Shown here: one piece after another, positions 25,988 through 35,478 of the stretch | Numbering within the stretch: position 1 is the first letter of the stretch | How the letters are laid out: the number at the start of each line of letters is the position of its first letter | NCBI GenBank assembly: GCA_040756055.1 | Contig: JBFLZR010000001.1 | Location: forward strand, 561,849-625,848 | Source: Candidatus Zixiibacteriota bacterium | GTDB taxonomy: Bacteria; Zixibacteria; MSB-5A5; GN15; FEB-12 | Direction of reading: 5' to 3' | DNA length: 64,000 bases | Program-made: the position numbers and the translations under genes | Notes under the pieces: model-generated | What the model saw: only the letters and a program-made list of their open reading frames with translations | Databases searched by the model: none | Told to the model about the DNA's origin: nothing

Positions 25988-28048
25988 ATGAAACCCTGGG
26001 TGTACACGATAAAGATCAGGCAGAAGCTGCGAGGTCTTGGTCGAAAGTACCGCCGCCCGGTTCGCGTGCTCTCGTTATCAGATTTCTTCAAGCAGTGTTG
26101 GGAGGGTGCTTTGCCGGACAGCCGGTATTTTTCCGCGCGAAGGCGACCATTTTTCTTTTTCGATCCTTCGCAAAGCGGCAGTTATATCAAGGCTATCGAA
26201 CGGTATTTCCCCGGTTCAATATCGACAACTCTCGAGCGTGCCGATAGAGCCGTGAGGCACCGTTTTGATCTGCTCGGTTCCGGTGAGACTTTCCTCGGCG
26301 ACGAAATCGACTGGCACGTCGACTTCAAATCGGCCAAACGGTGGCCGTGTGTTCCTCACACAAAAATACGAATCGTTAATCTCGATGATGACGCTGATGT
26401 GAAAGTTCCGTGGGAACTATCACGTCTTCAGCATTTCACCGATCTCGGCCGGGCCTACTGGATGACATCCGATCAGATTTATCGCGATGAATTTTTGGCG
26501 CAACTGATGAGCTGGGAGAAAAGCAATCCCGTCGATCACGGCGTCAATTGGACCTGCTCGATGGAAATCGCTATAAGAGCGATAAACATCCTCTGGGGAA
26601 TGTACTTCTTCTCGCGAGACGATGACCTGAACACCGATATGATCCGCCGGGTGATTCGTTTGCTCTACTACCACGGGCTGCACATCGAGAAAAATCTCGA
26701 AATTACCGGCCGCGGCTCCAACACCAACCACCTGGTCTCGAATTATCTGGGGTTGTTTTATCTGGGGCTGATGCTGCCGAGGTTGGATCGCGCTTCAGAC
26801 TGGCTCGATCTGGCGCGCAAGGGTTTGGAGGAAGAGATTCAACTGGAGGTTTTCGAGGATGGAGCTGATTACGAATGCTCTACTTCGTATCACCGTCTGG
26901 TTCTGGACATGTTTCTCTCGGCCTACGTGCTCGGCAACAAGAATGGTGTCACGTTCTCCGATACCTACCAAAGCCGGCTGAACAAGATGATAGACTTTTC
27001 GACTGCGATTACGGCGCCCTCGGGAAAAACGCCGCTGGTCGGCGATAACGATGACGGTTTCGTGGTAAAGCTGTCCAACGATGATCCATCGTGTCATCAC
27101 CATCTTATCGATGTCGGCTTGGCCACTTTTGAACGCAAGACTCCAGGGGACTTTCCGGTTACCGAAGAACGGCTGTGGTATCTCGGCCCGCAGTCGCTGG
27201 AACGAAAGACCACCGATATCGTGATGTCATCGAAATGCTTCAGCAAAAGCGGCTATGCGATTATTCGCAATGAGCATTTCCACCTGATGTTCAGTGCTGC
27301 CAAAGTTACCGATCGGTGTATCGCCGGTCACAAGCACAACGACAACCTGTCGTTTACTCTCGAGATAGACAACATTCCATATTTGATAGATCCCGGAACA
27401 AGTTGTTACACTTCCGACTTTGAGGCGCGCAATTCGTCTCGTTCAACTGGGGCGCACAATACCGTTGGGGTCGACGAGCAGGAGCAGAGCCGGTTTTACG
27501 AGCGACGGCTGTTCCACATGTTTAACGACGCTAAAGCGAAGGTCGATCTGTGGATAAACGGCAAAACGCTGGCTGTTGTCAGCGCCACTCACGAGGGTTA
27601 CACTCGTCTTGACAATCCGGTTACGCACCGCCGGACTATCTGGGCGTTTCTGGATATCCGCTCGGTATCCATACTCGATGAATTTTATGGCAAGGAAGGC
27701 TGCGAACACACCTTTAGCGCCAATTATCTCACTCCGATTACCGATATCCGCGTTCTCGATAATTCTATCACCCGGCTGAGCCGAGGCGACGACCGAATGC
27801 TTAATATCGGGTTCATGAGTGAGATCGATGGGGAGCTGTCGGTTGAGTCGGCGCACTACTATCCGCGCTATGGAGTCAAGGCTCCCGCGCGGCTGATACG
27901 CTCGCAGTACAAGGCCTGTCTGCCTTTCAGGATCCTGACTCTTATCTCGGATCAGGATACTCCTGTAGGTTGGTGGGACAAATTGTCCGACAGCGACAGA
28001 AGATTAAAAATGCAAATAGAAAATACTGAATTCGAAGTCAATAGATGA
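25988..28048 (+). CDS. Heparinase II/III-family protein
   Basis: 686 residues. An N-terminal alpha/alpha-toroid part (about 100-400; LSRLQHFTDLGRAYWMTSD, GVNWTCSMEIAIRAINILWG, GRGSNTNHLVSNYLGLFYLG) is followed by the heparinase II/III beta-sandwich part (about 420-650) with GHKHNDNLSFTLEIDNIPYL, DPGTSCYT and a GAHNTVGVDEQEQS block holding the conserved His and Asn. These proteins are polysaccharide lyases acting on acidic glycans and are frequent inside exopolysaccharide loci. No signal peptide is obvious, so cellular location is unclear. Stop overlaps the next start as ATGA. Confidence 0.87.
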   Translation: MKPWVYTIKIRQKLRGLGRKYRRPVRVLSLSDFFKQCWEGALPDSRYFSARRRPFFFFDPSQSGSYIKAIERYFPGSISTTLERADRAVRHRFDLLGSGETFLGDEIDWHVDFKSAKRWPCVPHTKIRIVNLDDDADVKVPWELSRLQHFTDLGRAYWMTSDQIYRDEFLAQLMSWEKSNPVDHGVNWTCSMEIAIRAINILWGMYFFSRDDDLNTDMIRRVIRLLYYHGLHIEKNLEITGRGSNTNHLVSNYLGLFYLGLMLPRLDRASDWLDLARKGLEEEIQLEVFEDGADYECSTSYHRLVLDMFLSAYVLGNKNGVTFSDTYQSRLNKMIDFSTAITAPSGKTPLVGDNDDGFVVKLSNDDPSCHHHLIDVGLATFERKTPGDFPVTEERLWYLGPQSLERKTTDIVMSSKCFSKSGYAIIRNEHFHLMFSAAKVTDRCIAGHKHNDNLSFTLEIDNIPYLIDPGTSCYTSDFEARNSSRSTGAHNTVGVDEQEQSRFYERRLFHMFNDAKAKVDLWINGKTLAVVSATHEGYTRLDNPVTHRRTIWAFLDIRSVSILDEFYGKEGCEHTFSANYLTPITDIRVLDNSITRLSRGDDRMLNIGFMSEIDGELSVESAHYYPRYGVKAPARLIRSQYKACLPFRILTLISDQDTPVGWWDKLSDSDRRLKMQIENTEFEVNR

Positions 28049-29169
28049 AGGAAATAGTTGATATGGATAGAATGACGCTTAAGAAAATATCCGGCGAGGC
28101 GCCGTCACCGTTCTGGGATTCGTTTGTCCTGCCGCTTTTGCGGTACCGGCAAATGACCTACACTGTTGTCGGAGTAACGGTCGCGGTGGCTCTCTTGTAT
28201 TGCCTGATTATTCCAAATCAATACACGTCAACGGCAACTATTCTTCCGACCTCCGCAAACGACCAGCTTTCCGAGCTCAAGGACCTTGCTGCCGGCTCAC
28301 TCGGTGAGCTGGGTTTGGGTTCGATGATGCAGGCTCAGGAGAACTCCTCGGCGCTTTACCCGAGAGTCCTGACAAGCCGCTTGATATCGGAAAACGTTCT
28401 GCGCCGCAGTTACGAATTCACCGATGGCGACGAAGAGATTTCGATGACGCTGGAGGATTATGTCGACGCCGGAAATATCGATCGCAACATAACCGCTCTC
28501 TCCGGTCTGGTTGGCATCGATGTCGACCGTCGCACCGGTGTGATATCGCTGTCCGTGACCACCGAATACCCAAAGTTGTCGGCCGCGGTCGTTCATGCTT
28601 ATCTCGATGAACTGGAAGACTACAACATAAATTACCGTCAGTCCAAAGCCCGTGACAACGAGCAGTTCGTGGCGACGCGTTTGGACGAGGTCAAAACTGA
28701 GCTTAAACAGGCCGAGGAAACGCTGAGCGCTTTCCAGTATAAGAATATGAATTATATGAATGCCTCTGATCCGCAGCTTCAGCAGGAATTGGCGCGTCTT
28801 CAGCGCGATGTTACTGTCAAGGAAGGTGTCTTTTTGGCGCTTACCAAGAAGCACGAACTGGCAAAAGTCGAGGCCGCTAAAGATGTACCTATTGTCCAGG
28901 TGCTCGATCGTGGCTCGGTACCGCTTGTAAAAAGCTCGCCGAGGCGGAGCCTGTATATGATGGGAGCGCTTTTCGGCTCGCTGTTCTTTTCGATTTTGCT
29001 GAGTTTGTGGCTGGATCTTTCCGCGAAACGACGCTTCCGCGCCAGCCTGGAACGCGTTATCACGGCGCCGGAACTCAAAATGAATCGACTCGAGTCAAAA
29101 CTCGTAAGCCGGGCATCGCGACTGGCCGATGTGCTTGATCGATCAGGGGAGACTCTAAACAAGAATTAG
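28045..29169 (+). CDS. Wzz/GNVR-type chain-length determinant
   Basis: 374 residues. The first membrane helix (about 35-58, TYTVVGVTVAVALLYCLII) is followed by NQYTSTATILPTS, a coiled periplasmic region (about 190-270, SKARDNEQFVATRLDEVKTE) and a second helix (about 310-330, LYMMGALFGSLFFSILLSLW). The Pro/Ser-rich SSPRRSLYM before the second helix fits the family. No cytoplasmic tyrosine-kinase domain is fused. It sets polymer length with the Wzy-like protein. The ATG at 28045 overlaps the previous stop; an ATG at 28063 with AAGGA upstream is the alternative. Confidence 0.87.
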   Translation: MKEIVDMDRMTLKKISGEAPSPFWDSFVLPLLRYRQMTYTVVGVTVAVALLYCLIIPNQYTSTATILPTSANDQLSELKDLAAGSLGELGLGSMMQAQENSSALYPRVLTSRLISENVLRRSYEFTDGDEEISMTLEDYVDAGNIDRNITALSGLVGIDVDRRTGVISLSVTTEYPKLSAAVVHAYLDELEDYNINYRQSKARDNEQFVATRLDEVKTELKQAEETLSAFQYKNMNYMNASDPQLQQELARLQRDVTVKEGVFLALTKKHELAKVEAAKDVPIVQVLDRGSVPLVKSSPRRSLYMMGALFGSLFFSILLSLWLDLSAKRRFRASLERVITAPELKMNRLESKLVSRASRLADVLDRSGETLNKN

Positions 29170-29171
29170 CT

Positions 29172-30725
29172 ATGAATGCTATTGCCTCCAGAACTTCGCC
29201 ACTCAGGATTGGCCCTTTCGCAGGGAGTATTGCCGTGGCTTTGATAGGACTGCGCGTGATGACTTACGGAATAACCGTAAACCAATCACTGGCGATGATT
29301 CTGGCTCTCACTGTTCTGGGAATCTGGTCATTCAACAAAGTGCACGGTCTGATAGCCGGGCTTATCTTTTTTGTGGTCAAGCCAGTCATCGTGCGCGCCG
29401 CCTTTGCCGTCGATCTCTCGCTAAACAGCAGCGGCGGTCTGGATCTGCTGGGGATGACTCCGGCAGTGCTCCTGGCGGTGCTGATTGTCTGGCAAATCTA
29501 TTCGGAAGCGTCATCCGGCAAGCGGCTCATGCAAGGTCGCACACGAACGCTGCTAACCGTACTTGTCGGATTGAGTCTTCTCTCTGTGTTGAATCCCGCC
29601 AGCTCAATAATGGTCGGGCTCGGTGGCTTCGAGCGCAATATCCTTCCAAACATGATGATTCTTTTCGCCGTGGCTTACTTGCTTGGTCGACTGGAAGACA
29701 CTGACAAATTCGTGAAGTCGCTCCTTCTGTTGGGAGTCGTATCGTGCATCTATGCCATAGGGCAATACTGGCTCGGACTGTATTCGTGGGAAAAGGACTG
29801 GATGAGACACGTGGCGTTCAAGGACTCTATGAACGGATGGCTGACGATTGGGCTGAGAGGCGTCGAGTTCAGGATATTCTCCGTTTTCTACAACTACATG
29901 GATTTCACCTTCAGCAACGTTTTGGTTTTCAGTTTGGTGCTGGCGTGGGGTCGTCAGTGGAAGGGAGGATGGAATGTTTTGCGCCGATGCTACTTTGCGT
30001 GCTGGGCGATTGTTTTGGTTCTGACTCTGGAACGAACACCGATGTTGATGACGGCAGTGGGCGCGTTCGCCATCTACTATCTGTCCGGCAGCCCCGTGCG
30101 TCGCAAGGTACTAATCTGGACAGCAGGTATTAGTACAGCCCTGGTAATTGGTGGGCTGAATATCGCGGCGCCGCATCTTAAGAATACCGGTGCTGACAAA
30201 TTTATCCGTCTGGCCGAACTGGCAAATCCATTCCAGGCCGGTTCGATTCAGGATCGTGTCGAGCGAAAGTGGGCGCCGACTCTGGAGATCATTGCGGCTA
30301 ATCCGCTCGGAGTGGGCATCGGATTCGGCAGTCAGACGAAAGTCAACGATGTTGCCCGGCAGTCCGATTATTGGGTCGAGCCACACAACGAGATACTGCA
30401 AAAGACGCTGGAGACCGGCATAGCCGGCGGTCTGGTGTATCTGCTGTTGTTAATCTCCGTGTTTCAGGATTCACGCCGACTTTTGCGGTGCTCCGGAAAT
30501 ATCGGGCGACTCGGTATGGGAATGATAGCAGCCACTCTCGGTTACTGGCTTTGCGGGATGGTTAACATCCCGTTCTCGGGAGCTTCGGGGATATTGTACT
30601 GGACAACGGCAGGTGTTGTAATAGCGGCCGTGGAGAATAACCACGCGGCCGCGGAACATCTGACCAACGACCGCACGCCCTCAACGGCAGTGATAAAACA
30701 GCCCACTAACGGGGTGACTGCATGA
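29172..30725 (+). CDS. O-antigen ligase / Wzy-like polymerase
   Basis: 517 residues with about 11-12 membrane helices and a large periplasmic loop holding VERKWAPTLEIIAANPLGVG and EPHNEILQKTLETGIAGGL; this P-L-G-x-G and HN-x-x-L pattern is the Wzy_C signature shared by O-antigen ligases and polymerases. With Wzx- and Wzz-like proteins nearby and no lipid A ligation context, polymerase is the likelier role. The final codons overlap the next start as ATGA. Confidence 0.85.
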   Translation: MNAIASRTSPLRIGPFAGSIAVALIGLRVMTYGITVNQSLAMILALTVLGIWSFNKVHGLIAGLIFFVVKPVIVRAAFAVDLSLNSSGGLDLLGMTPAVLLAVLIVWQIYSEASSGKRLMQGRTRTLLTVLVGLSLLSVLNPASSIMVGLGGFERNILPNMMILFAVAYLLGRLEDTDKFVKSLLLLGVVSCIYAIGQYWLGLYSWEKDWMRHVAFKDSMNGWLTIGLRGVEFRIFSVFYNYMDFTFSNVLVFSLVLAWGRQWKGGWNVLRRCYFACWAIVLVLTLERTPMLMTAVGAFAIYYLSGSPVRRKVLIWTAGISTALVIGGLNIAAPHLKNTGADKFIRLAELANPFQAGSIQDRVERKWAPTLEIIAANPLGVGIGFGSQTKVNDVARQSDYWVEPHNEILQKTLETGIAGGLVYLLLLISVFQDSRRLLRCSGNIGRLGMGMIAATLGYWLCGMVNIPFSGASGILYWTTAGVVIAAVENNHAAAEHLTNDRTPSTAVIKQPTNGVTA

Positions 30726-33292
30726 ACCGACTTGAGCCAATCACAGAAAAAGGCACCCGCCGGATTCTGATAGTTACACACTCGTATGCTCCAATATTAA
30801 ATCCCCGCGCCTTCCGCTGGGCGGCTGTTGCCGAGCACTGGGCGGGTCAGGGTTATTGTGTCGATGTTGTCAGTGCCTGGATGCCCGGCATGGCCCGCGA
30901 AGAGAAGCTGCGCCGAGTGCAGATTTACAGAGTGGGCGGTGGTGTGATGCAAAAGCTTCGTAGCGCTTTGCGCACATCCGGTAGAACCGTTGTGTCTGAA
31001 ATCTCCGGAAGCCCGACAATCGGCGTATCGCTGACTGGTCGCCTGAAAAAAGCAGCCAGAAAAGCAATTCGTCTGGTTCACGACCTTACCTGGAAAAAAT
31101 TCTATTGGCCCGATTATGCCTGTGGCTGGTATCTCTCCGCCGCGAAAATGGCGCGACATTTGATTACGGCAAAAGAATATGATACTCTCATAACGGTGTC
31201 GGATCCCTTTACATCACACCTTGTCGGTCTGAAACTGAAGTCAGAGTTTGGCGACACAAAATGGCTGGTTGATATTGGCGATCCCTTCTGTTTCCGTTAC
31301 GATACGCCGACCAACAACCATCACCTCTATCGAAGATTGAACTATTTTGCCGAAGGCAAGGTGTTCGACCGTGCTGATGCAGTGACCGTGACCACTGACT
31401 CGACCCGAGACAAGTATGCGGAGCTGTTTCCTTTTGCAGCTGACAAAATTGATGTGATCGGCCCGCTTATGGCGGAACCGGCCGAGGGTGCACTGCCTCA
31501 ATCGCCGCTGAACCCAAACGGACGCAAAAAGCTCGTTTTCGTCGGAACGCTCTATCGGGCAATTCGTAATCCGAAGTTTCTTCTTCGAGTATTTGAAGCA
31601 ATGATTATGAATACCGGCATGTCGAAGGTGGAACTCCACTTATTTGGAGGTTTGGGGGATTGCGAGGACATCCTGAAAGACTCGCGGAGCCGACTGGGTG
31701 ACAAACTTGTGGTACACGGATTGGTGCCACGCGAAGACGTGTTGGCAGCCATGAAAAATGCGGATGTCCTGATCAACATTGGTAATGACAACCCCTATCA
31801 GCTTCCGAGCAAGGTTGTCGAATACGCCTGGATGGGTAAGCCGGTGGTCAACCTTAGCCGGATTGCCGATGACAGTTCCCGGCAGTTCTTTGCGGACTAC
31901 CCGGCCTTTCTCAATATCCACGATGACAGTGTGACCGCAGCGGAATGCCACGCTGAGAGATTGGCCGAATTCATGGGCGACAACTCAAGGTATGTAAATG
32001 ACGAATATACAATGAGGCTAAAAAGGAAATGCAGTATAACTCAGATTGCCTGGGAATATTCCCGCCACCTGAGCGACCATACTTTCACCCCGCGGGCCGC
32101 GACAAAACCAGTTTGGCACATTTACTATGGCACGCGTGGTACGGCCGGGGCTTATATTGACGCGCTTCTCAAAGCTTCACATGCCGCAGGCTTATCGGCG
32201 CGCGCCTTTGTCAGCAGTCGGTATTTGTATTCGACCGGCGGCTGTGTCAGGTGTTTCTTCCCGGTAACCGACCGCACTGAGCATCGCGATCGGTTATTAA
32301 TAATCCTGAGGGCAATGGAACTTGTGGCTGGCTATTGGCTCACCGCTCTGGCCTGTCTTATATTCAGACCGATCGTAAACATTCATCTGATAGATGATCT
32401 CCGAGTCACGTACTATTTCGCACGACTTCTAAAGAAGGCTGGGCTGACTGTCTATGTTACCTGCCATGACGTTGTGCCTCAGTATCACGGTGTGACGAAC
32501 AACCGCAGACGTATTCTTGATTTGGCCGACAGATTAGTGGTCCATAGCCGCAACGCCAGAACAACGTTGATCAACCGCATCGGCGAGCAATCATCACAAC
32601 GAGTAGTCTCGCACCCGTTCCCGTCGTCCGGCTACGCCAGTATCATTGATCACAACAGGATGAAACATACACGGGCTGGATTGGAAAGAATTCTAAAGGA
32701 TAGACAGGACATCATCCTCTTTCTCGGCGTTGTGCGTAATTCAAAGGGCATCGCAACGCTGGTGGAGGCGTGGGCACAATCGAAAGCCCGAAATACATCA
32801 AGTCTGGTGGTTGCGGGCAAGTGGACGGATCCATCACCGCAGCTCAGGCGGGCACTTGTGAGTGACCCGACCTGTCTGGTCATCGATCGCTATATCTCGG
32901 ATGAGGAATTTGTCGTCCTTCTCGAGGCAGCCAGGTTTGCGGTGCTGCCCTATCTGGACTATTCGCACAGTGCAATCCTTATGTCGTGCGGTCACTGCGG
33001 TACTCCCGTGATTGTAAGTGACATCAATCTCTTTGCCGAAGTTCTTCCCAACTACGACCTCACCTTCGCGGCCGGTGACAGCAAGGATCTGACATCGGTA
33101 CTGGACAGGGCGGCAACGATGAAGCCGCATCAGGTGGATGTTTACCGCAAGGTCTTGACCGAGGCGGTGAAACAGGAAAATGAAGATCTTGTGGCTGGTG
33201 TCTGGGAAGTATATAGAAGTCGACATGAAAGTGAGAATAGAATTAAAGATAATGTCGTTGGACAACAAGGGGAAGCGGTACGACGGCCCTGA
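30722..33292 (+). CDS. Double glycosyltransferase (two GT4-like units fused)
   Basis: 856 residues, about twice the usual length. Unit 1 (about 10-450) starts RRILIVTHSYAPILNPRAFR and has the GT-B pattern KKLVFVGTLYRAIRNPKFLL, GLVPREDVLAAMKNADVLI and LPSKVVEYAWMGKPVVNL. Unit 2 (about 460-850) starts VWHIYYGTRGTAGAYIDALL and has VTCHDVVPQYHG, DIILFLGVVRNSKGIATLVE, YISDEEFVVLLEAARFAVLP and SCGHCGTPVIVSDI. Both are GT4-like retaining glycosyltransferases. No frame break separates them, so this is a true fusion that could add two sugars in turn to the lipid-linked repeat unit. Confidence 0.82.
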   Translation: MNRLEPITEKGTRRILIVTHSYAPILNPRAFRWAAVAEHWAGQGYCVDVVSAWMPGMAREEKLRRVQIYRVGGGVMQKLRSALRTSGRTVVSEISGSPTIGVSLTGRLKKAARKAIRLVHDLTWKKFYWPDYACGWYLSAAKMARHLITAKEYDTLITVSDPFTSHLVGLKLKSEFGDTKWLVDIGDPFCFRYDTPTNNHHLYRRLNYFAEGKVFDRADAVTVTTDSTRDKYAELFPFAADKIDVIGPLMAEPAEGALPQSPLNPNGRKKLVFVGTLYRAIRNPKFLLRVFEAMIMNTGMSKVELHLFGGLGDCEDILKDSRSRLGDKLVVHGLVPREDVLAAMKNADVLINIGNDNPYQLPSKVVEYAWMGKPVVNLSRIADDSSRQFFADYPAFLNIHDDSVTAAECHAERLAEFMGDNSRYVNDEYTMRLKRKCSITQIAWEYSRHLSDHTFTPRAATKPVWHIYYGTRGTAGAYIDALLKASHAAGLSARAFVSSRYLYSTGGCVRCFFPVTDRTEHRDRLLIILRAMELVAGYWLTALACLIFRPIVNIHLIDDLRVTYYFARLLKKAGLTVYVTCHDVVPQYHGVTNNRRRILDLADRLVVHSRNARTTLINRIGEQSSQRVVSHPFPSSGYASIIDHNRMKHTRAGLERILKDRQDIILFLGVVRNSKGIATLVEAWAQSKARNTSSLVVAGKWTDPSPQLRRALVSDPTCLVIDRYISDEEFVVLLEAARFAVLPYLDYSHSAILMSCGHCGTPVIVSDINLFAEVLPNYDLTFAAGDSKDLTSVLDRAATMKPHQVDVYRKVLTEAVKQENEDLVAGVWEVYRSRHESENRIKDNVVGQQGEAVRRP

Positions 33293-33309
33293 GTTATGCA
33301 GGAGGTTTC

Positions 33310-35478
33310 ATGAAGCAGTTACTACAATACAACAGGGAAAAAAGTCCACGGGTGGAAAATGTACCATCGCCGCAATTGAAGGGGCCCGGTATCATCGTCG
33401 ATAACCGGTGCTCGCTGATATCGGTGGGCACGGAACGGCAGATGATTGAACTGTCGCAAATGTCACTGGTGGGCAAAGCAAAACAAAGACCGGATCTGGT
33501 CAAACAGGTCCTTTCCAAAGTAAAGACGGAAGGGCTTTCGCAAACATACAACAAGGTTATGGGCCGCCTCAAAACGCCGACGCCGCTGGGGTACAGCACC
33601 GCCGGTGTGATCAAAAAGATTCACGACTCCCTGAGCCAGTGGACAGTGGGCGACCGGGTCGCATGCGCCGGATTCGGGTACGCCGCTCACGCCGAGACAG
33701 TCTATGTGCCTTCGAATCTCGCGGTGAAGATACCCGACGAAGTCTCTTTCGAGGAGGCCAGTTTCGTTACTCTTGGCGCAATCGCGTTGCAAGGGGTGCG
33801 AGTCGCCGACTTGAGACTGGGCGAGACCGTAGCCGTCATCGGGCTCGGCCTGCTGGGTCAACTGACATGCATGCTGCTTGAAGCTTCGGGATGCCGCGTT
33901 ATCGGCTTGGATATCGACAAATCCAAACTGGAGTCGGCGAAAGAGTGCGGGGCGGAATTTACATTCGCGGTAGATGGCAGTTCCGGCGCGAATGTTATCA
34001 GCGCCACGGCCGGCAAAGGTGTCGACGCGGTGATTATCACTGCCGCCACAAGCTCGGCCGGACCGGTTGCTCTGGCCGGTGATATATGTCGCGAAAAGGG
34101 AACCGTATCAGTTGTGGGTGCCGTCAAGATGGATATTCCGCGCAAAACTTATTACGACAAAGAGCTCTCGCTGAAACTTTCGCGCTCTTACGGTCCCGGA
34201 AGATATGACTATAACTACGAGGAAGCCGGCAACGATTATCCGTTCGGCTATGTGCGATGGACGGAAAACCGAAATATGCAGGCATTTCTCGAACTCATAG
34301 CGAAAAAGAAAATCGATGTTAAGCGACTGATATCGCACCGCTTCGATATCGATGAAGCCGAGAAAGGATACGAACTCATTTCCGGTAGCACCAACGAGGC
34401 GTTCATGGGCGTTGTCCTCAACTATCCGCGGAAGAGTGCGGAATCATCGCCCGCAAGAGCCACCGGCAGCCGGATAACGATGAAACCGTCGCGGGTCAAC
34501 CGCACCAATATTGGTTTCATCGGGGCGGGCGGTTTCGCATCGGGAGTACTCTTACCCAACATCGCCTCGATAAAGGCATACCATCCCAAAATGATAACGT
34601 CGGGAAGCGGTGTCTCGGCCGCGGGCGCCGTTGACCGCTTTGGCTTTGATGAGGCAGTTTCCACTACCGATGAGATTTTCGCCAGTGGTGAAATAGGCAC
34701 GGTTTTCATAGCCAATCGCCACAACCAGCACGCCGAACTCGTTATAGAGTCGCTCAACAGGGGAAAAGCTACTTTTGTGGAAAAGCCTCTCTGTTTGACC
34801 CGCGAGGAGCTTCAGAAGATACAAGAGGCTTACTTCACGGCTGATGTTCCCCTGATGGTGGGTTTCAACCGGCGTTTTTCACCGATAATCCGCAAAATCA
34901 AAGACAGACTGCGCGATGTGCGTCACCCGCTGTCAATGCACTATCGGATCAATGCCGGGTTCATTCCATCCAATACCTGGGTGCAGGATCCGCAAAGCGG
35001 CGGTGGAAGAATCGTTGGCGAAGTTTGTCATTTCGTTGATCTGCTGTCTTTCGTAGCGGATTCAAGGCCTGTCAAGGTGCACGCCGAGGCCCTGACAATG
35101 CCCGATGAGCGCTACCGCAGTGATGACAACCTGCAGATCACGTTGAGGTTTGAAAACGGTTCAGTAGGAACAATAAACTATGTGGCCTCGGGAAACACCC
35201 TGATGCCGAAGGAATACCTTGAAATTTTTGGAGGAGGGAAAGCAATCACCATGGATGACTTTAAAGTATTTTCCGTTGCGGACGATAACGGTATTACGAT
35301 GTCCAAAAGGCGGGCGCAGGACAAGGGTCACCGGACAATGCTCGAAAGCTGGGGTACAACACTGCGTGACGGTACACCTTCACCGATTCCGTTTGAACAG
35401 CTGGTTGACTCGACCAACGCGACTTTCGCCATCCTTGACAGCTTAGCAACAGGAGAACCGCAATGGATAACCGCCTGA
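33310..35478 (+). CDS. Two-domain oxidoreductase: zinc-type dehydrogenase plus Gfo/Idh/MocA
   Basis: 722 residues, AGGAGG five bases before the ATG. The N-terminal half (about 1-370) is a medium-chain alcohol dehydrogenase fold with Rossmann AVIGLGLLGQLTCMLL and the loop GRLKTPTPLGYSTAGV. The C-terminal half (about 395-715) is a Gfo/Idh/MocA dehydrogenase with NIGFIGAGGFASGVLLP, FVEKPLCLT and a GRIVGEVCHFVDLL block carrying the active-site His. This fusion is a recognised family in surface polysaccharide loci and probably makes a modified nucleotide sugar; its reaction is not established. Confidence 0.87.
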   Translation: MKQLLQYNREKSPRVENVPSPQLKGPGIIVDNRCSLISVGTERQMIELSQMSLVGKAKQRPDLVKQVLSKVKTEGLSQTYNKVMGRLKTPTPLGYSTAGVIKKIHDSLSQWTVGDRVACAGFGYAAHAETVYVPSNLAVKIPDEVSFEEASFVTLGAIALQGVRVADLRLGETVAVIGLGLLGQLTCMLLEASGCRVIGLDIDKSKLESAKECGAEFTFAVDGSSGANVISATAGKGVDAVIITAATSSAGPVALAGDICREKGTVSVVGAVKMDIPRKTYYDKELSLKLSRSYGPGRYDYNYEEAGNDYPFGYVRWTENRNMQAFLELIAKKKIDVKRLISHRFDIDEAEKGYELISGSTNEAFMGVVLNYPRKSAESSPARATGSRITMKPSRVNRTNIGFIGAGGFASGVLLPNIASIKAYHPKMITSGSGVSAAGAVDRFGFDEAVSTTDEIFASGEIGTVFIANRHNQHAELVIESLNRGKATFVEKPLCLTREELQKIQEAYFTADVPLMVGFNRRFSPIIRKIKDRLRDVRHPLSMHYRINAGFIPSNTWVQDPQSGGGRIVGEVCHFVDLLSFVADSRPVKVHAEALTMPDERYRSDDNLQITLRFENGSVGTINYVASGNTLMPKEYLEIFGGGKAITMDDFKVFSVADDNGITMSKRRAQDKGHRTMLESWGTTLRDGTPSPIPFEQLVDSTNATFAILDSLATGEPQWITA

